Part shown: positions 8,027-16,226 of the stretch, piece by piece
Position numbering within the stretch: the first letter of the stretch is position 1
Layout: every line of letters begins with the position of its first letter
Assembly (NCBI GenBank): GCA_038061695.1
Contig: JBBTYT010000009.1
Coordinates: 1-35,658, forward strand
DNA from: M10-OD1-4 sp038061695
GTDB taxonomy: Bacteria > Patescibacteriota > Minisyncoccia > GWC2-36-17 > M10-OD1-4
Direction: 5' to 3'
DNA: 35,658 nucleotides
Notes under the pieces: generated by a model
Database searches by the model: none
What the model was told of the DNA's origin: nothing
What the model saw: only the letters and a program-made list of their open reading frames with translations
Translations under genes and position numbers: made by a program

Positions 8027-9694
8027 TTATTTTGAGATCCTCTGAATCTCTTCAATTGTTGTTATGCCAGCTAGAACTTTTAAAACACCATCTTGCTGCA
8101 TTTGTATCATACCATTTTTTTTAGCTATTTCAATCAGCGCTGTTTGAGATGGATTTAATGACATAATATTTTCAACTTCCTTATTAACTATAAATATTTC
8201 AAAGACTCCTATTCTTCCTTTGTAGCCTGAGTTATTACATTTTTGACAGCCGACTACCTCAGGTATGCTAGTATTTTCATTTATTTCAGGAATACTTATA
8301 TGTGTTGGCATATGAGATAAAGTATTTTTCATAAAAGTTACATCATCCTTTGTGGCTAATCTTTTTTTTGAACATTCATGGCAAATCTTTCTAACAAGTC
8401 TTTGGGCAAATATTGAATTTATAGCCGGAGTTAAGATATTTGGATTTATACCCATATCTATTAATCTTAAAATTGCTGAAGGCGCATCATTGGTGTGTAA
8501 TGTTGTAAAAACCAAATGTCCGGTAAGCGCGGCATGAATGCTTATGTCAGCAGTTTCGGAATCTCTAATCTCTCCAACCAAGATAACATTAGGGTCTTGT
8601 CTCAATATAGATCTTAATCCAGATGCAAATGTATAGTCTTTATCCTGTTCAACTTGACTTTGAGAAATTCCCTCCATATGATACTCAACAGGATCTTCTA
8701 TGGTTATTATTTTAATTCCGGATGTATTTATTTTTTTAATAAATGAATAAAGAGTTGTTGTTTTTCCGGAGCCTGTGGGTCCGGTAACAATAATTAGTCC
8801 ATTCGGTTTTTTTAATTCACTGTTAACAGCTATAAAATCATGATTTAAAAAACCAAGATCTTCTATTGAAACTGTAAGCTTAGCAGGATTTAATATTCTG
8901 AGAACTAGAGATTCTCCATTTGGACCAGGAAGTACAGACGTTCTTATTTCAATTGATTTTTTATCTGTTGATATAGAAAATCTTCCATCCTGTGGGGTAT
9001 CAGTTACATTTATTTTTAATTCAGATAAAAGTTTTATTCTGTTAAGAAGGCGTTTATATTCCGAGATAGAAATATCAGTCGCTTCTTGAAGTATGCCGTC
9101 AATTCTGAATCTAATTCGCGCGTTCTCTTCACCGGGTTCAATATGTACATCAGAGCTGTCTAAACTTAAGGAACCTGCTATTAAAAGCTCTAGAATCATT
9201 GATGTGCTTTTTTCTTTTGCATTAGCAAAGATTTTTTTGAAATCTCCTATATATTCTATATTTTCTTGGAGTTTCCATAGATTTTCAGGTGTTATCTCTA
9301 GCTCACCAGCTATGCTATCCTCTTTTTTTATTATAGATTCGTAAGAATCCCATGCTTTTTTCAAGCTCTGAGATGAAACTAGATATATATCAATAGAAAA
9401 ACCTCTTTTTTTAAGAGAGTCCATTATGGATATTGTTTTTTGATTATTTGGATTTTTAAGACAAGCTTTTAAATTAAAATCATGCTTTGCTATTATTACG
9501 ATATCTCCATCCCGTGATGTTTTTTCATCTAGAATTGCCAATGCATCCAGATTTATGGATTGAGTTAGAAGGTTTACATAAGGAAGAGCAAGTTTTTGCG
9601 CTGTTCTTATAGTAAAATTTTCTTCCTCTTTTTTACGGAGTTCTTTGAATTTTTTAATTTCCTCCTCTTCTTTTTTAAATATATTTTCTGCCAT
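8027..9694 (-). CDS. pilB: Type IV pilus assembly / type II secretion ATPase (PilB/GspE family)
   Basis: 555 residues, the usual PilB size. This cytoplasmic hexameric ATPase powers pilus extension. After an N-terminal domain of about 140 residues comes the secretion-ATPase core: SSDVHIEP, arginine-rich FRIDGILQE, Walker A GPTGSGKTTTLYS (about residues 301-313), an Asp box, Walker B (VILVGEIRDSETA) and a His box (GHLVFTTLHTND). A four-cysteine metal site (CHECSKK ... CQKCNNSG) near residues 440-490 is typical of GspE/PilB rather than the retraction ATPase PilT. The preceding gene ends 6 bases upstream, so the two are probably co-transcribed. No pilin, PilC or PilM gene is in the window. Confidence 0.95.
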   Translation of the reverse strand: MAENIFKKEEEEIKKFKELRKKEEENFTIRTAQKLALPYVNLLTQSINLDALAILDEKTSRDGDIVIIAKHDFNLKACLKNPNNQKTISIMDSLKKRGFSIDIYLVSSQSLKKAWDSYESIIKKEDSIAGELEITPENLWKLQENIEYIGDFKKIFANAKEKSTSMILELLIAGSLSLDSSDVHIEPGEENARIRFRIDGILQEATDISISEYKRLLNRIKLLSELKINVTDTPQDGRFSISTDKKSIEIRTSVLPGPNGESLVLRILNPAKLTVSIEDLGFLNHDFIAVNSELKKPNGLIIVTGPTGSGKTTTLYSFIKKINTSGIKIITIEDPVEYHMEGISQSQVEQDKDYTFASGLRSILRQDPNVILVGEIRDSETADISIHAALTGHLVFTTLHTNDAPSAILRLIDMGINPNILTPAINSIFAQRLVRKICHECSKKRLATKDDVTFMKNTLSHMPTHISIPEINENTSIPEVVGCQKCNNSGYKGRIGVFEIFIVNKEVENIMSLNPSQTALIEIAKKNGMIQMQQDGVLKVLAGITTIEEIQRISK

Positions 9695-9700
9695 TGTAAA

Positions 9701-10777
9701 TTAGGCCTTGAATAGATGCTTTATTAACTTAGCTACTTTATCCTCCGCCTCTTTTAGATTTTTTGAATTTATAGAAAATAAAAAATAGTTATCTTTACTA
9801 GAGCTATTCAAAGCTTTTGATAATTTATTTAATATTTCTTTGCTTTCAGATGTTAATACTACTAAAGTTCCCAAACCCTCAACTTTTTTTGGAGTTTCAA
9901 TCAAGACAACAAGACTGTGATTTTGAGGAATGAGTAACCTTGTCTCTATTATAGCAGAAATTAAATCATTTGAAGACACCTGTGTTCTCGCGAGTTCAAG
10001 TGCAGGTATCTTTGATAATAAAAACTCAGATTGTAAACACAATATGTTTTTTAATATTATTTCTGAAATATCACTATTTTTTATGTTTCTGTCTTTGAAT
10101 AGATATTTTGTAACGACAGAGTGATTAGCTTTTGATTTTAAGAGATAAGATAGTATCTTAAGAAGTCTATTGTCGCCTAATCTGGTTGGTTTGGATGATT
10201 CAATCAGAGTTGAGGCAAATAAATTTGTTGCTATCTCAGAATTTAAAATTCCTTTTAGTTTGTATATAATATCTAAAATAAAATCCGAGTAGAATTCTTT
10301 GTTTATAAAGCATAAATCAGCGCCTTCAAATATATCAATATTTTTTTTATAAAAGTTTTCTATTTGGCTGATATTCTCTGCTCCAAAAACAAGTATTAAG
10401 TCATAAGGTGTTTTTATAAATTTTGCAGAGATTGAATTTTTTTTAATTCCAATGCCGTCAGATTTGAGATGAATACGCAACTCATCTTCTAATTTTTCAT
10501 ATCTTAGTTCATTCACGGCGCTATCTTTTGTGTTTATTGAGATAAAAAGCTCTCCAGGCTCATCTATATCAGAAGATATTTTTTTAGGATGAGATAAAAA
10601 ATTATATTTCTTATGAGAATTGTCAGATGAGATGACACGAATATTTTTGCTAAGACCCTCAAGAACTAAAGAAAAGCCTAAAACAGCAGAAAGGAGCTCA
10701 ATTTTCTGGTTTTCAGGAATAATTATCAGGATATTTTCTTTTGCTAGAATCTTATTTTCCAGTGTGCTCATTTGCAT
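9701..10777 (-). CDS. Uncharacterised protein, possibly a degenerate DHH-family phosphoesterase
   Basis: 358 residues, soluble, 6 bases upstream of pilB. The first 50 residues (ENILIIIPENQKIELLSAV, then a helix and a strand) resemble the opening of DHH/DHHA1 phosphoesterases, and YDLILVFGAENISQ sits where those enzymes have a strand ending in catalytic aspartates. The DHH triad and the other metal-binding histidines and aspartates are not visible, so if homologous it has probably lost catalysis. The later part, with alternating helices and VVLIETPKKVEGLGTLVVLTS, could be the DHHA1-like lobe. Its tight link to pilB suggests a role in the pilus system (inference). ORF reality is well supported by length and operon spacing; function is uncertain. 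Confidence 0.7.
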   Translation of the reverse strand: MQMSTLENKILAKENILIIIPENQKIELLSAVLGFSLVLEGLSKNIRVISSDNSHKKYNFLSHPKKISSDIDEPGELFISINTKDSAVNELRYEKLEDELRIHLKSDGIGIKKNSISAKFIKTPYDLILVFGAENISQIENFYKKNIDIFEGADLCFINKEFYSDFILDIIYKLKGILNSEIATNLFASTLIESSKPTRLGDNRLLKILSYLLKSKANHSVVTKYLFKDRNIKNSDISEIILKNILCLQSEFLLSKIPALELARTQVSSNDLISAIIETRLLIPQNHSLVVLIETPKKVEGLGTLVVLTSESKEILNKLSKALNSSSKDNYFLFSINSKNLKEAEDKVAKLIKHLFKA

Positions 10778-10869
10778 CTACATTATTTTTTATATTTAAA
10801 TAAGCGACATTATTAGTATAATCTATAATAATAGAGTAATGTAACGCATTTTTAGAGAGAAAGCAACAA

Positions 10870-10898
10870 TTGACTTTTTTGAAAGTATATTGTATTCT
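10870..10898 (+). promoter_or_regulatory. sigma70-type promoter of the small lipoprotein gene
   Basis: -35 TTGACT at 10870-10875, 17-base spacer, -10 TATTCT at 10893-10898. The expected start is near 10905, upstream of a good Shine-Dalgarno (GAGG at 10931-10934) and the ATG at 10943. This explains why the TTG at 10870 should not be read as a start codon. Confidence 0.65.
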
Positions 10899-10942
10899 AA
10901 CAAATAAGATTAGCACATTTCACAATAAGAGAGGATACGCAG

Positions 10943-11415
10943 ATGAAAGGATATGTTATTTTATTGATTGTTTTTTTGCCGGATGCGCAACCTATGAAAC
11001 AAGGGTTGTACATATTGATCCCTCATATAACAGGGTTACAATTGAGAATAATACGCAATATATTCTCAATGAAGTCGGGTTATTTAATGTTTCATTGGCT
11101 CCGGGCGAATCTATCAGCGCCAATGTGATTTCATATAACGGAGCGCTTTGCTACGGAAGATATGAAGGATCTATGGAGGCGTACAGGGTGATTGGCAAGG
11201 ACAAAAATAATAATAATCTCTTGCAGAGATATGGTCAAAAAATATACACTTTAAGTATAGATGGCAGAAATGTTATTTACAAGGGTCAGAGTGTTGATAG
11301 CTTTACGGTTTTTAGAGAGGGTGATTTCTCTCCAAATAGACCGGAAAGACATCTTGTTCCGCCGATAAGGGTGGCTATATTCTCTTGCATCTTTAAAAAG
11401 ATAGCAAGAAAATAG
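10943..11415 (+). pseudogene. Small putative lipoprotein, frameshifted in a T7 run within its signal peptide
   Basis: The start is ATG 10943, with Shine-Dalgarno AAGAGAGGA at 10927-10935. The signal peptide reads MKGYVILLIVF in this frame, but the lipobox and mature protein (FAGCATYETRV onward) are in the frame +1 of it. The shift falls in the T7 run at 10971-10977; one extra T would restore MKGYVILLIVFFAGC, a good type II signal peptide with the lipid-modified Cys. The mature part, about 145 residues, stays open to 11415 and ends in a basic tail. It resembles small beta-rich surface lipoproteins but I do not recognise the family. Options are a sequencing or assembly error, phase variation by slippage, or recent inactivation. 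A strong terminator follows. Confidence 0.72.
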
Positions 11416-11433
11416 TAACGTTAAAATAATTTA

Positions 11434-11472
11434 GAAACCTATTGGAAGCAATTTCCAATAGGTTTCTTTTTT
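11434..11472 (+). terminator. Intrinsic terminator after the lipoprotein gene
   Basis: A perfect 14-bp stem, 11434-11447 with 11453-11466 (loop GCAAT), is followed by six T at 11467-11472. The T-run is only on the plus-strand side, so it serves the lipoprotein transcript. Confidence 0.9.
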
Positions 11473-11518
11473 ATATAAGCGTATATCGCGCTTATTTACC
11501 AATATTTAGTTAAGGTGA

Positions 11519-12061
11519 TTACTTAACAGTAACACTACCTTTCATTCCAGGATTTAAGTGATCATGAAATTTCCAGATGCCTGGTTTTGTAAATGCAAAT
11601 GAATATACAGTACCATTTGGCGTGCCTCCAGCTTGATCAAATTCAGGAAGGAGTTCATGTGTAGGATGTATAGCGGAGGCAACCCACATATCATGACCTG
11701 ATTCATTTACAAATGTAACTGTTTCTCCAATAGTAATCTCAGAACTTGCCGGCGTAAATCCAGAGCTAGTATATGATATAGTATTTTTTTTCATCATAAC
11801 TTCATCACTCTTTCCTACCATAGCCTCACTATCTTTTTGCATTATATCATTGTCATTTTTCATCATAACTTCAGCATCCTTTTGTTTTATATCTTTTATT
11901 ATAACTTTATCAGTCTTTTGCATCGCATCTTTGTTTGTGTCGCTATCTTTATCATTAAAGATAAAAAATCCTATTGCAAGAATTACTATAACAACTACCG
12001 TGATTAAGTACTTGTTCATACCTTTTTTTGTTGCTTGTGATTGCATATTGTTTTCGTTCAT
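11519..12061 (-). CDS. Membrane-anchored cupredoxin-like protein
   Basis: 180 residues. A membrane anchor at about 17-35 precedes a low-complexity linker (about 40-92) rich in Met, Lys and Asp with repeated MQKD/MMKxx units. The C-terminal 85 residues form a plastocyanin/azurin-like domain: SGFTPASSEITIGETVTFVN, GHDMW, then WKFHDHLNPGMKGSVTV. In classic type 1 copper proteins the last motif is YHCxxHPxM; here the Cys position is Asp and the second His position is Asn, so a normal blue-copper site is not expected. It could bind copper in another way or have a structural role outside the membrane. Its neighbour on the same strand, upstream, is a DoxX-like membrane protein. Confidence 0.87.
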   Translation of the reverse strand: MNENNMQSQATKKGMNKYLITVVVIVILAIGFFIFNDKDSDTNKDAMQKTDKVIIKDIKQKDAEVMMKNDNDIMQKDSEAMVGKSDEVMMKKNTISYTSSGFTPASSEITIGETVTFVNESGHDMWVASAIHPTHELLPEFDQAGGTPNGTVYSFAFTKPGIWKFHDHLNPGMKGSVTVK

Positions 12062-12127
12062 ATTTTTTAATAAATTAAATAATAAATATATTCTATATAT
12101 AAGAATACAGTATGACGTTGGTTAATG

Positions 12128-12478
12128 TCAAGTCTTCTTTACAGTGAGTCCAGCAAGTGCTATTGCCATACCAATAATGGAAATGTCGCGAAAGACTAGA
12201 TCAAAAGAACCTATATTGAAGATGACTATAGTTGCTAATATAAAACCACCGGAAATAATATAATAAAACGGATTTTTTGACAAAAGAATTCCAACGCCGA
12301 TCACAACCTCTATAATTGAGTAAATAAACAGAAACATGTAAGCCGGCACCAACTCTCTTATAAAAATAGGGATAAATCCTATCCAGTTATTAGGTTCTAT
12401 GAAGGCTGAGATTGCAGGATATATAAAAGCAAATGCCAATCCGAAACGCAAAGCATATTCAATTTTATTTTTATTCAT
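12128..12478 (-). CDS. Small DoxX-like integral membrane protein
   Basis: 116 residues with four hydrophobic segments (about 9-27, 43-66, 68-90 and 95-112), the size and topology of DoxX-like proteins. The loop after TM1 has PNNWIGFIP, similar to the W-x-G position of DoxX relatives. Members are linked to quinol oxidases or redox stress in some bacteria, but most are uncharacterised. It is followed 66 bases later by the cupredoxin gene, so a shared transcript and a redox role at the membrane are plausible. The family assignment is moderate; the membrane nature is clear. Confidence 0.7.
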   Translation of the reverse strand: MNKNKIEYALRFGLAFAFIYPAISAFIEPNNWIGFIPIFIRELVPAYMFLFIYSIIEVVIGVGILLSKNPFYYIISGGFILATIVIFNIGSFDLVFRDISIIGMAIALAGLTVKKT

Positions 12479-12971
12479 AGAGCTTGGTATTTAAATATCA
12501 ATTAACATTTATTATAGCAAATTAGTAATTTTTATGATATAAAATTTACGCAGTGATTTATCTACTGCATAAGTTAATAAGCATATTGCACTCAGGCAAT
12601 AGCATGAACTACAAGATAGACGGATTCAGTAACAAGCTTATAAATTAGCTCTTGTGGTACAATACAAAAATTCCTTATGGCTTATATCTCCTACAAAGTC
12701 TATTATTAACATCTATCATCCAGAAAAATTCTCATATGTCGTGGACTAATACATCTACTTGACTTCTTTAGGCATAGGGTGTATCATAGAAATACTAAAT
12801 TTTTTAGTATTTCTAAAAAATATAATTAATCAGACCTCTCTAATATATTAAATTTAAAATTTCCCTCATTGAGAATAGTTAAAGTGAGTGAGAATGACGC
12901 TAATAGCGTTTGAATTTTTTGTATTACGGAAATATTCTTGCAAAATGCAAGGACTCATTATTATTTAAAAT
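12479..12971. other. Intergenic region of about 490 bases upstream of RNase J
   Basis: There is no intact gene. It holds a sigma70-type promoter (12759-12787) and a perfect 12-bp hairpin, 12788-12799 with 12803-12814 (loop TTT), which lacks a T-run on either strand. A plus-strand frame across about 12540-12780 is broken by several stops and could be a decayed gene, but I cannot identify it. The last 150 bases would be the RNase J leader. Confidence 0.6.
12759..12787 (+). promoter_or_regulatory. sigma70-type promoter upstream of RNase J
   Basis: -35 TTGACT at 12759-12764, 17-base spacer, -10 TATCAT at 12782-12787. Transcription would begin near 12794, giving a 5' leader of about 180 bases before the ATG. 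The hairpin at 12788-12814 overlaps the start, so only part of it would be transcribed. Confidence 0.6.
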
Positions 12972-14954
12972 ATGATAGAAGAAAATAAAGAGCTCTCTAA
13001 AAATCCTAGTGATTCCAATAAAACGGATTTCACTGGAATTAAAAGAGCAGAAAAAAATATCTCTCCAATGAGAAGAGATGTGGTAATGTATCCACAAAAA
13101 AAATATATTCAAGGCGTACCAGGAAAGAGTGATAACATTAAGCGTCTTCACAATGGCGTAGGACAACAAGTCAGGAAGAGTTCTGGCGGTTCCAGATATG
13201 GATTAAAATCAAGAAAGAGGGTGATACCGTCAATAACACATCTAAGAGATGATGCTGTTGATAATATCAAGCCAAGAAAATCAACAAAAGATTTTGTTAA
13301 GGTTATTCCAATTGGCGGAGTAGAAGAAATAGGAAGAAATATGATAGCTGTAGAATACGGTGATGATATAATTGTTATGGATGCTGGATTAGAATTTCCA
13401 ACTAGCGCTCATCCAGGAGTTGATTATCTAATTCCAAATGTAAGTTATTTGAAAAAATACAAAGATCTTATCAGAGGAATAGTCATAAGCCATGGTCATT
13501 TGGATCACGTTGGAGCGCTTCCTTATGTTATAGAAGATATGGGCAATCCTCCAATTTATACGACTGAGTTTACAGCCGCGTTTATTAGAAAGAAACACTC
13601 TGAATTTAAGCATTTGCCAACGCCAAATATAATCTTAGTTAAAAAAGGAAATAGACTACCAATAGGCAAAGAGGGAATGTTTTTCAGATTTTTTGGAGTA
13701 GAACATGCTATCCCGGATTCTATAGGAACAATACTTGAGACTAAATTTGGAGATATAGTCTATCCGGGTGATTTTAAAATAGCAAGAGACAGAGATAATA
13801 ATCCGATAGAGATTGAAGAATATGAAGAGATGGGTAAAAAGGGTGTTTTACTTCTTATTTTAGAAAGTACAAATATTGAACAGCATGGATTTTCAAAAAC
13901 AGATGAAGAGGTGGCTACAGGACTTGAGGCTGTGTATAGGGAAGCAAAGGGTAGAATTATTACAGCTACATTTTCATCTCAGATAGAAAGAGTTGTTTCT
14001 ATAGTAAAGATTTCTGAGGATCTTGGAAGAAAGGTGGCTATTGCCGGAATATCATTAAAAACAAATATTGAGATAGCGCAAGAATATAATATATTCACAC
14101 CTAAGAAAGATACAATAATAGATATCAAGGATATTGATAAATATCCCGCAGAAAGAATTATGATAATTTGCACTGGGGCTCAAGGCGAGGAAAATGCCGC
14201 TCTCGTTAGAATTACAAACAAAAAAGATAGGGATGTAAAGATTCAAAAGGGAGATACTATAGTCCTTTCTTCATCTATTGTTCCTGGAAATGAAAGGCCA
14301 GTGCAAGCGTTAAAAGATAATATTGCAAGACAAGGAGGGAAGGTGATTCATTATAAGATGGCGGTCGTTCACGCTAGCGGGCATGCTTATAGAGGTGAGA
14401 CGGAAATTTTACATAAACTTGTGAAGCCAAAATTTTTTATACCGGTACACGGATTTTATTACAATCTGATAAGACATAAAGAGCTTGCTATGGATATTGG
14501 AATGCCTGAGGAAAATATTTCAGTGCCATTTAATAATGGTGTTATTATTAGAGTAAATGATAAAGAGATTATACAGGATAAGGATTCTATCCCAGCTAAT
14601 TTTATAACTGTTGATGGACTTGGTGTCGGAGATGTTAAGGATGTTGTTTTGAGAGATAGAAATGTTCTTTCTCAAGATGGGATTTTTGTCGTTTTTGCTG
14701 TTGTTGATGGTATGACAGGGCAAGTTAAAACATCGCCGGATATTATATCAAGAGGGTTTGTTTATCTAAGAGAGGCGCAAGAGATGCTTCATGAAGTAAG
14801 AGGTATTATTAGAAAAACAATTGAAGCAAATACAAAGATTCATCCGATAGATATCCAATTTGTCACAGAAGAGGTAAGAGAGAGCGTAGGCAAGTTCTTA
14901 TTTCAACATACAAAGCGCAGGCCGATGGTTTTGCCGGTGATAGTAAGGGTATAG
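12972..14954 (+). CDS. rnj: Ribonuclease J (metallo-beta-lactamase/beta-CASP RNase)
   Basis: 660 residues, against about 555 for typical RNase J. The first ~105 residues are a basic, disordered-looking extension; the catalytic domain begins at KVIPIGGVEEIGRNM. The metal motif HGHLDH is at His174, His176, Asp178 and His179, followed by GVEHAIPDS (third motif), YPGDFK (Asp motif), the beta-CASP insert, HASGHA and the FIPVHGFY motif. The enzyme processes and degrades RNA as an endonuclease and 5'-3' exonuclease. It has its own promoter and leader upstream and a terminator right after the stop. Arginine is almost entirely AGA/AGG here, in contrast to fadE further along. Confidence 0.96.
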   Translation: MIEENKELSKNPSDSNKTDFTGIKRAEKNISPMRRDVVMYPQKKYIQGVPGKSDNIKRLHNGVGQQVRKSSGGSRYGLKSRKRVIPSITHLRDDAVDNIKPRKSTKDFVKVIPIGGVEEIGRNMIAVEYGDDIIVMDAGLEFPTSAHPGVDYLIPNVSYLKKYKDLIRGIVISHGHLDHVGALPYVIEDMGNPPIYTTEFTAAFIRKKHSEFKHLPTPNIILVKKGNRLPIGKEGMFFRFFGVEHAIPDSIGTILETKFGDIVYPGDFKIARDRDNNPIEIEEYEEMGKKGVLLLILESTNIEQHGFSKTDEEVATGLEAVYREAKGRIITATFSSQIERVVSIVKISEDLGRKVAIAGISLKTNIEIAQEYNIFTPKKDTIIDIKDIDKYPAERIMIICTGAQGEENAALVRITNKKDRDVKIQKGDTIVLSSSIVPGNERPVQALKDNIARQGGKVIHYKMAVVHASGHAYRGETEILHKLVKPKFFIPVHGFYYNLIRHKELAMDIGMPEENISVPFNNGVIIRVNDKEIIQDKDSIPANFITVDGLGVGDVKDVVLRDRNVLSQDGIFVVFAVVDGMTGQVKTSPDIISRGFVYLREAQEMLHEVRGIIRKTIEANTKIHPIDIQFVTEEVRESVGKFLFQHTKRRPMVLPVIVRV

Positions 14955-14959
14955 AGTAT

Positions 14960-14997
14960 AAAATATAAAACCCACCAATAGGCGGGTTTTATATTTT
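14960..14997 (+). terminator. Intrinsic terminator after RNase J
   Basis: A 17-bp stem, 14960-14976 with 14981-14997, has one mismatch and an AATA loop. Its core is CCCACC/GGCGGG, with A/T-rich flanks whose T-rich 3' side acts as the U-tract. It is symmetric enough to work in both directions. Confidence 0.75.
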
Positions 14998-15040
14998 ATC
15001 GTATTTTTATTTAAAAGATTAATATGATATTGTATATTAT

Positions 15041-15517
15041 ATGACACAAATACAAAAAATATCTATTTTTATTTTGAGAATTTCTTTAGGATGGCTTATG
15101 TTTTATGCTGGGATTACTAAGATCATTAATCCAGAGTGGTCTGCGGCCGGCTTTTTGAAAGGCGCAAAGACATTTAACGGATTTTATAATTTATTTTTAC
15201 AAGAAAATATACTTCCAATAGTGAATTTTCTGAATGAGTGGGGATTGACTGCTATTGGCATCGCTCTTATCATGGGTATTGGCGTGCGTCTCGCCTCTAT
15301 TTTTGGCGCTGGACTGATGATGCTTTACTATTTTCCAATTCTGGAATTTCCATATATCGGCAAACATGCATTTTTAATAGAAGAGCATATTATTTATGCG
15401 CTTGATTTTATTTTCTTATTTGCGTTTAGAGCAGGACGTGTTTGGGGGGTTGAAACTTGGTGCTCAAAGCTTCCAATCTGCGCCAGATTTCCAAAAATAC
15501 GAGATTGGATTGGATAA
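15041..15517 (+). CDS. DoxX family membrane protein
   Basis: 158 residues with four membrane segments. The opening is the DoxX pattern LRISLGWLMFYAGITKI followed by a short polar stretch (NPEWSAAGF). Later come GIALIMGIGVRLASIFGAG and a last hydrophobic helix with an AFRAGRVWG turn. DoxX proteins relate to the small subunit of archaeal thiosulfate:quinone oxidoreductase and to redox-stress membrane proteins; the substrate here is unknown. plsC starts 18 bases downstream. It is one of three DoxX-like genes in the window, each of different length. Confidence 0.88.
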   Translation: MTQIQKISIFILRISLGWLMFYAGITKIINPEWSAAGFLKGAKTFNGFYNLFLQENILPIVNFLNEWGLTAIGIALIMGIGVRLASIFGAGLMMLYYFPILEFPYIGKHAFLIEEHIIYALDFIFLFAFRAGRVWGVETWCSKLPICARFPKIRDWIG

Positions 15518-15534
15518 AGTAAATATTTTTTTGT

Positions 15535-16197
15535 ATGATTATAAAATTTACTCAAAGAATATTATTTTTTATTTTAAAGCCATTTTATTTGTTTTTTACC
15601 AACTGTACAGTTTATGGAAAAGAAAATCTTAAAAATATAAAAGAGCCTATAATAATAACGATGAATCATAAAAGCGCCATAGATGCTTTTATTTTTTTTG
15701 TTAATATCCCAATGCATCTTTATTTAAATTTATCTCCAATGAGATTTATGGTAGAGACAGGAAAATTTCACACCGCTAGCCTTAATTTTTTTAAAAATAT
15801 AGGATTAGTAAGGCTAATTTGTATTGTGTTCGGGCATTTTCAAGTTGTGAGAGGTGCTAAATTATCGGAGAATCTTAAAGAATCGCTTGAGTTTTTAAAA
15901 AGTTCAAATAATGGCGCAGTATTTATTTTTATAGAAGGTGAAAGAATTTTAGGAGATAAATTTGGCAAGCCAAGAAGGGGTGTGGCCGCTCTGGCAATAG
16001 CTTCAAAAAAAATGGTTCTTCCGATCTCGATTAAAGGATCTGATGATATGAACTTATTTAATTTTTGGAGAAAAAAGGTTATTATAAATATAGGCGAGCT
16101 GTTTCAAGCGCCAAACTTCAGAGAATATGAAGATGAATATTATCAAGAAGAAACATTCTATATAATGAATAAAATACAGGAGCTGTATAAAAAATAA
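15535..16197 (+). CDS. plsC: 1-acyl-glycerol-3-phosphate acyltransferase (PlsC-like)
   Basis: 220 residues, in the normal range. The catalytic HX4D motif is NHKSAIDAF (His45, Asp50). FIEGERI corresponds to the substrate-binding (F/P)EGTR motif, with Glu in place of Thr. A hydrophobic N-terminus (about 7-24) anchors it to the membrane. The family transfers an acyl chain to lysophosphatidic acid. Arginine codons are all AGA/AGG, as in the neighbouring RNase J, so plsC looks native. fadE starts 29 bases downstream on the same strand, giving a possible lipid-related operon. The donor (acyl-ACP or acyl-CoA) cannot be told. Confidence 0.88.
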   Translation: MIIKFTQRILFFILKPFYLFFTNCTVYGKENLKNIKEPIIITMNHKSAIDAFIFFVNIPMHLYLNLSPMRFMVETGKFHTASLNFFKNIGLVRLICIVFGHFQVVRGAKLSENLKESLEFLKSSNNGAVFIFIEGERILGDKFGKPRRGVAALAIASKKMVLPISIKGSDDMNLFNFWRKKVIINIGELFQAPNFREYEDEYYQEETFYIMNKIQELYKK

Positions 16198-16226
16198 TAT
16201 TACTTAATTATTTAAATTTATTTTTT

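Noticed and set aside
10870..10942. TTG at 10870 as the start of the lipoprotein ORF
   Set aside because: It is part of a -35 box (TTGACT) of a well-spaced promoter, and a good Shine-Dalgarno and ATG lie downstream at 10927-10945.
12540..12780. Possible decayed coding sequence
   Set aside because: A plus-strand frame reads plausibly for short stretches but has several stops and no motif I can identify, so it is not listed as a pseudogene.
12788..12814. Perfect hairpin as a terminator
   Set aside because: No T-run follows on either strand (A-run on plus).
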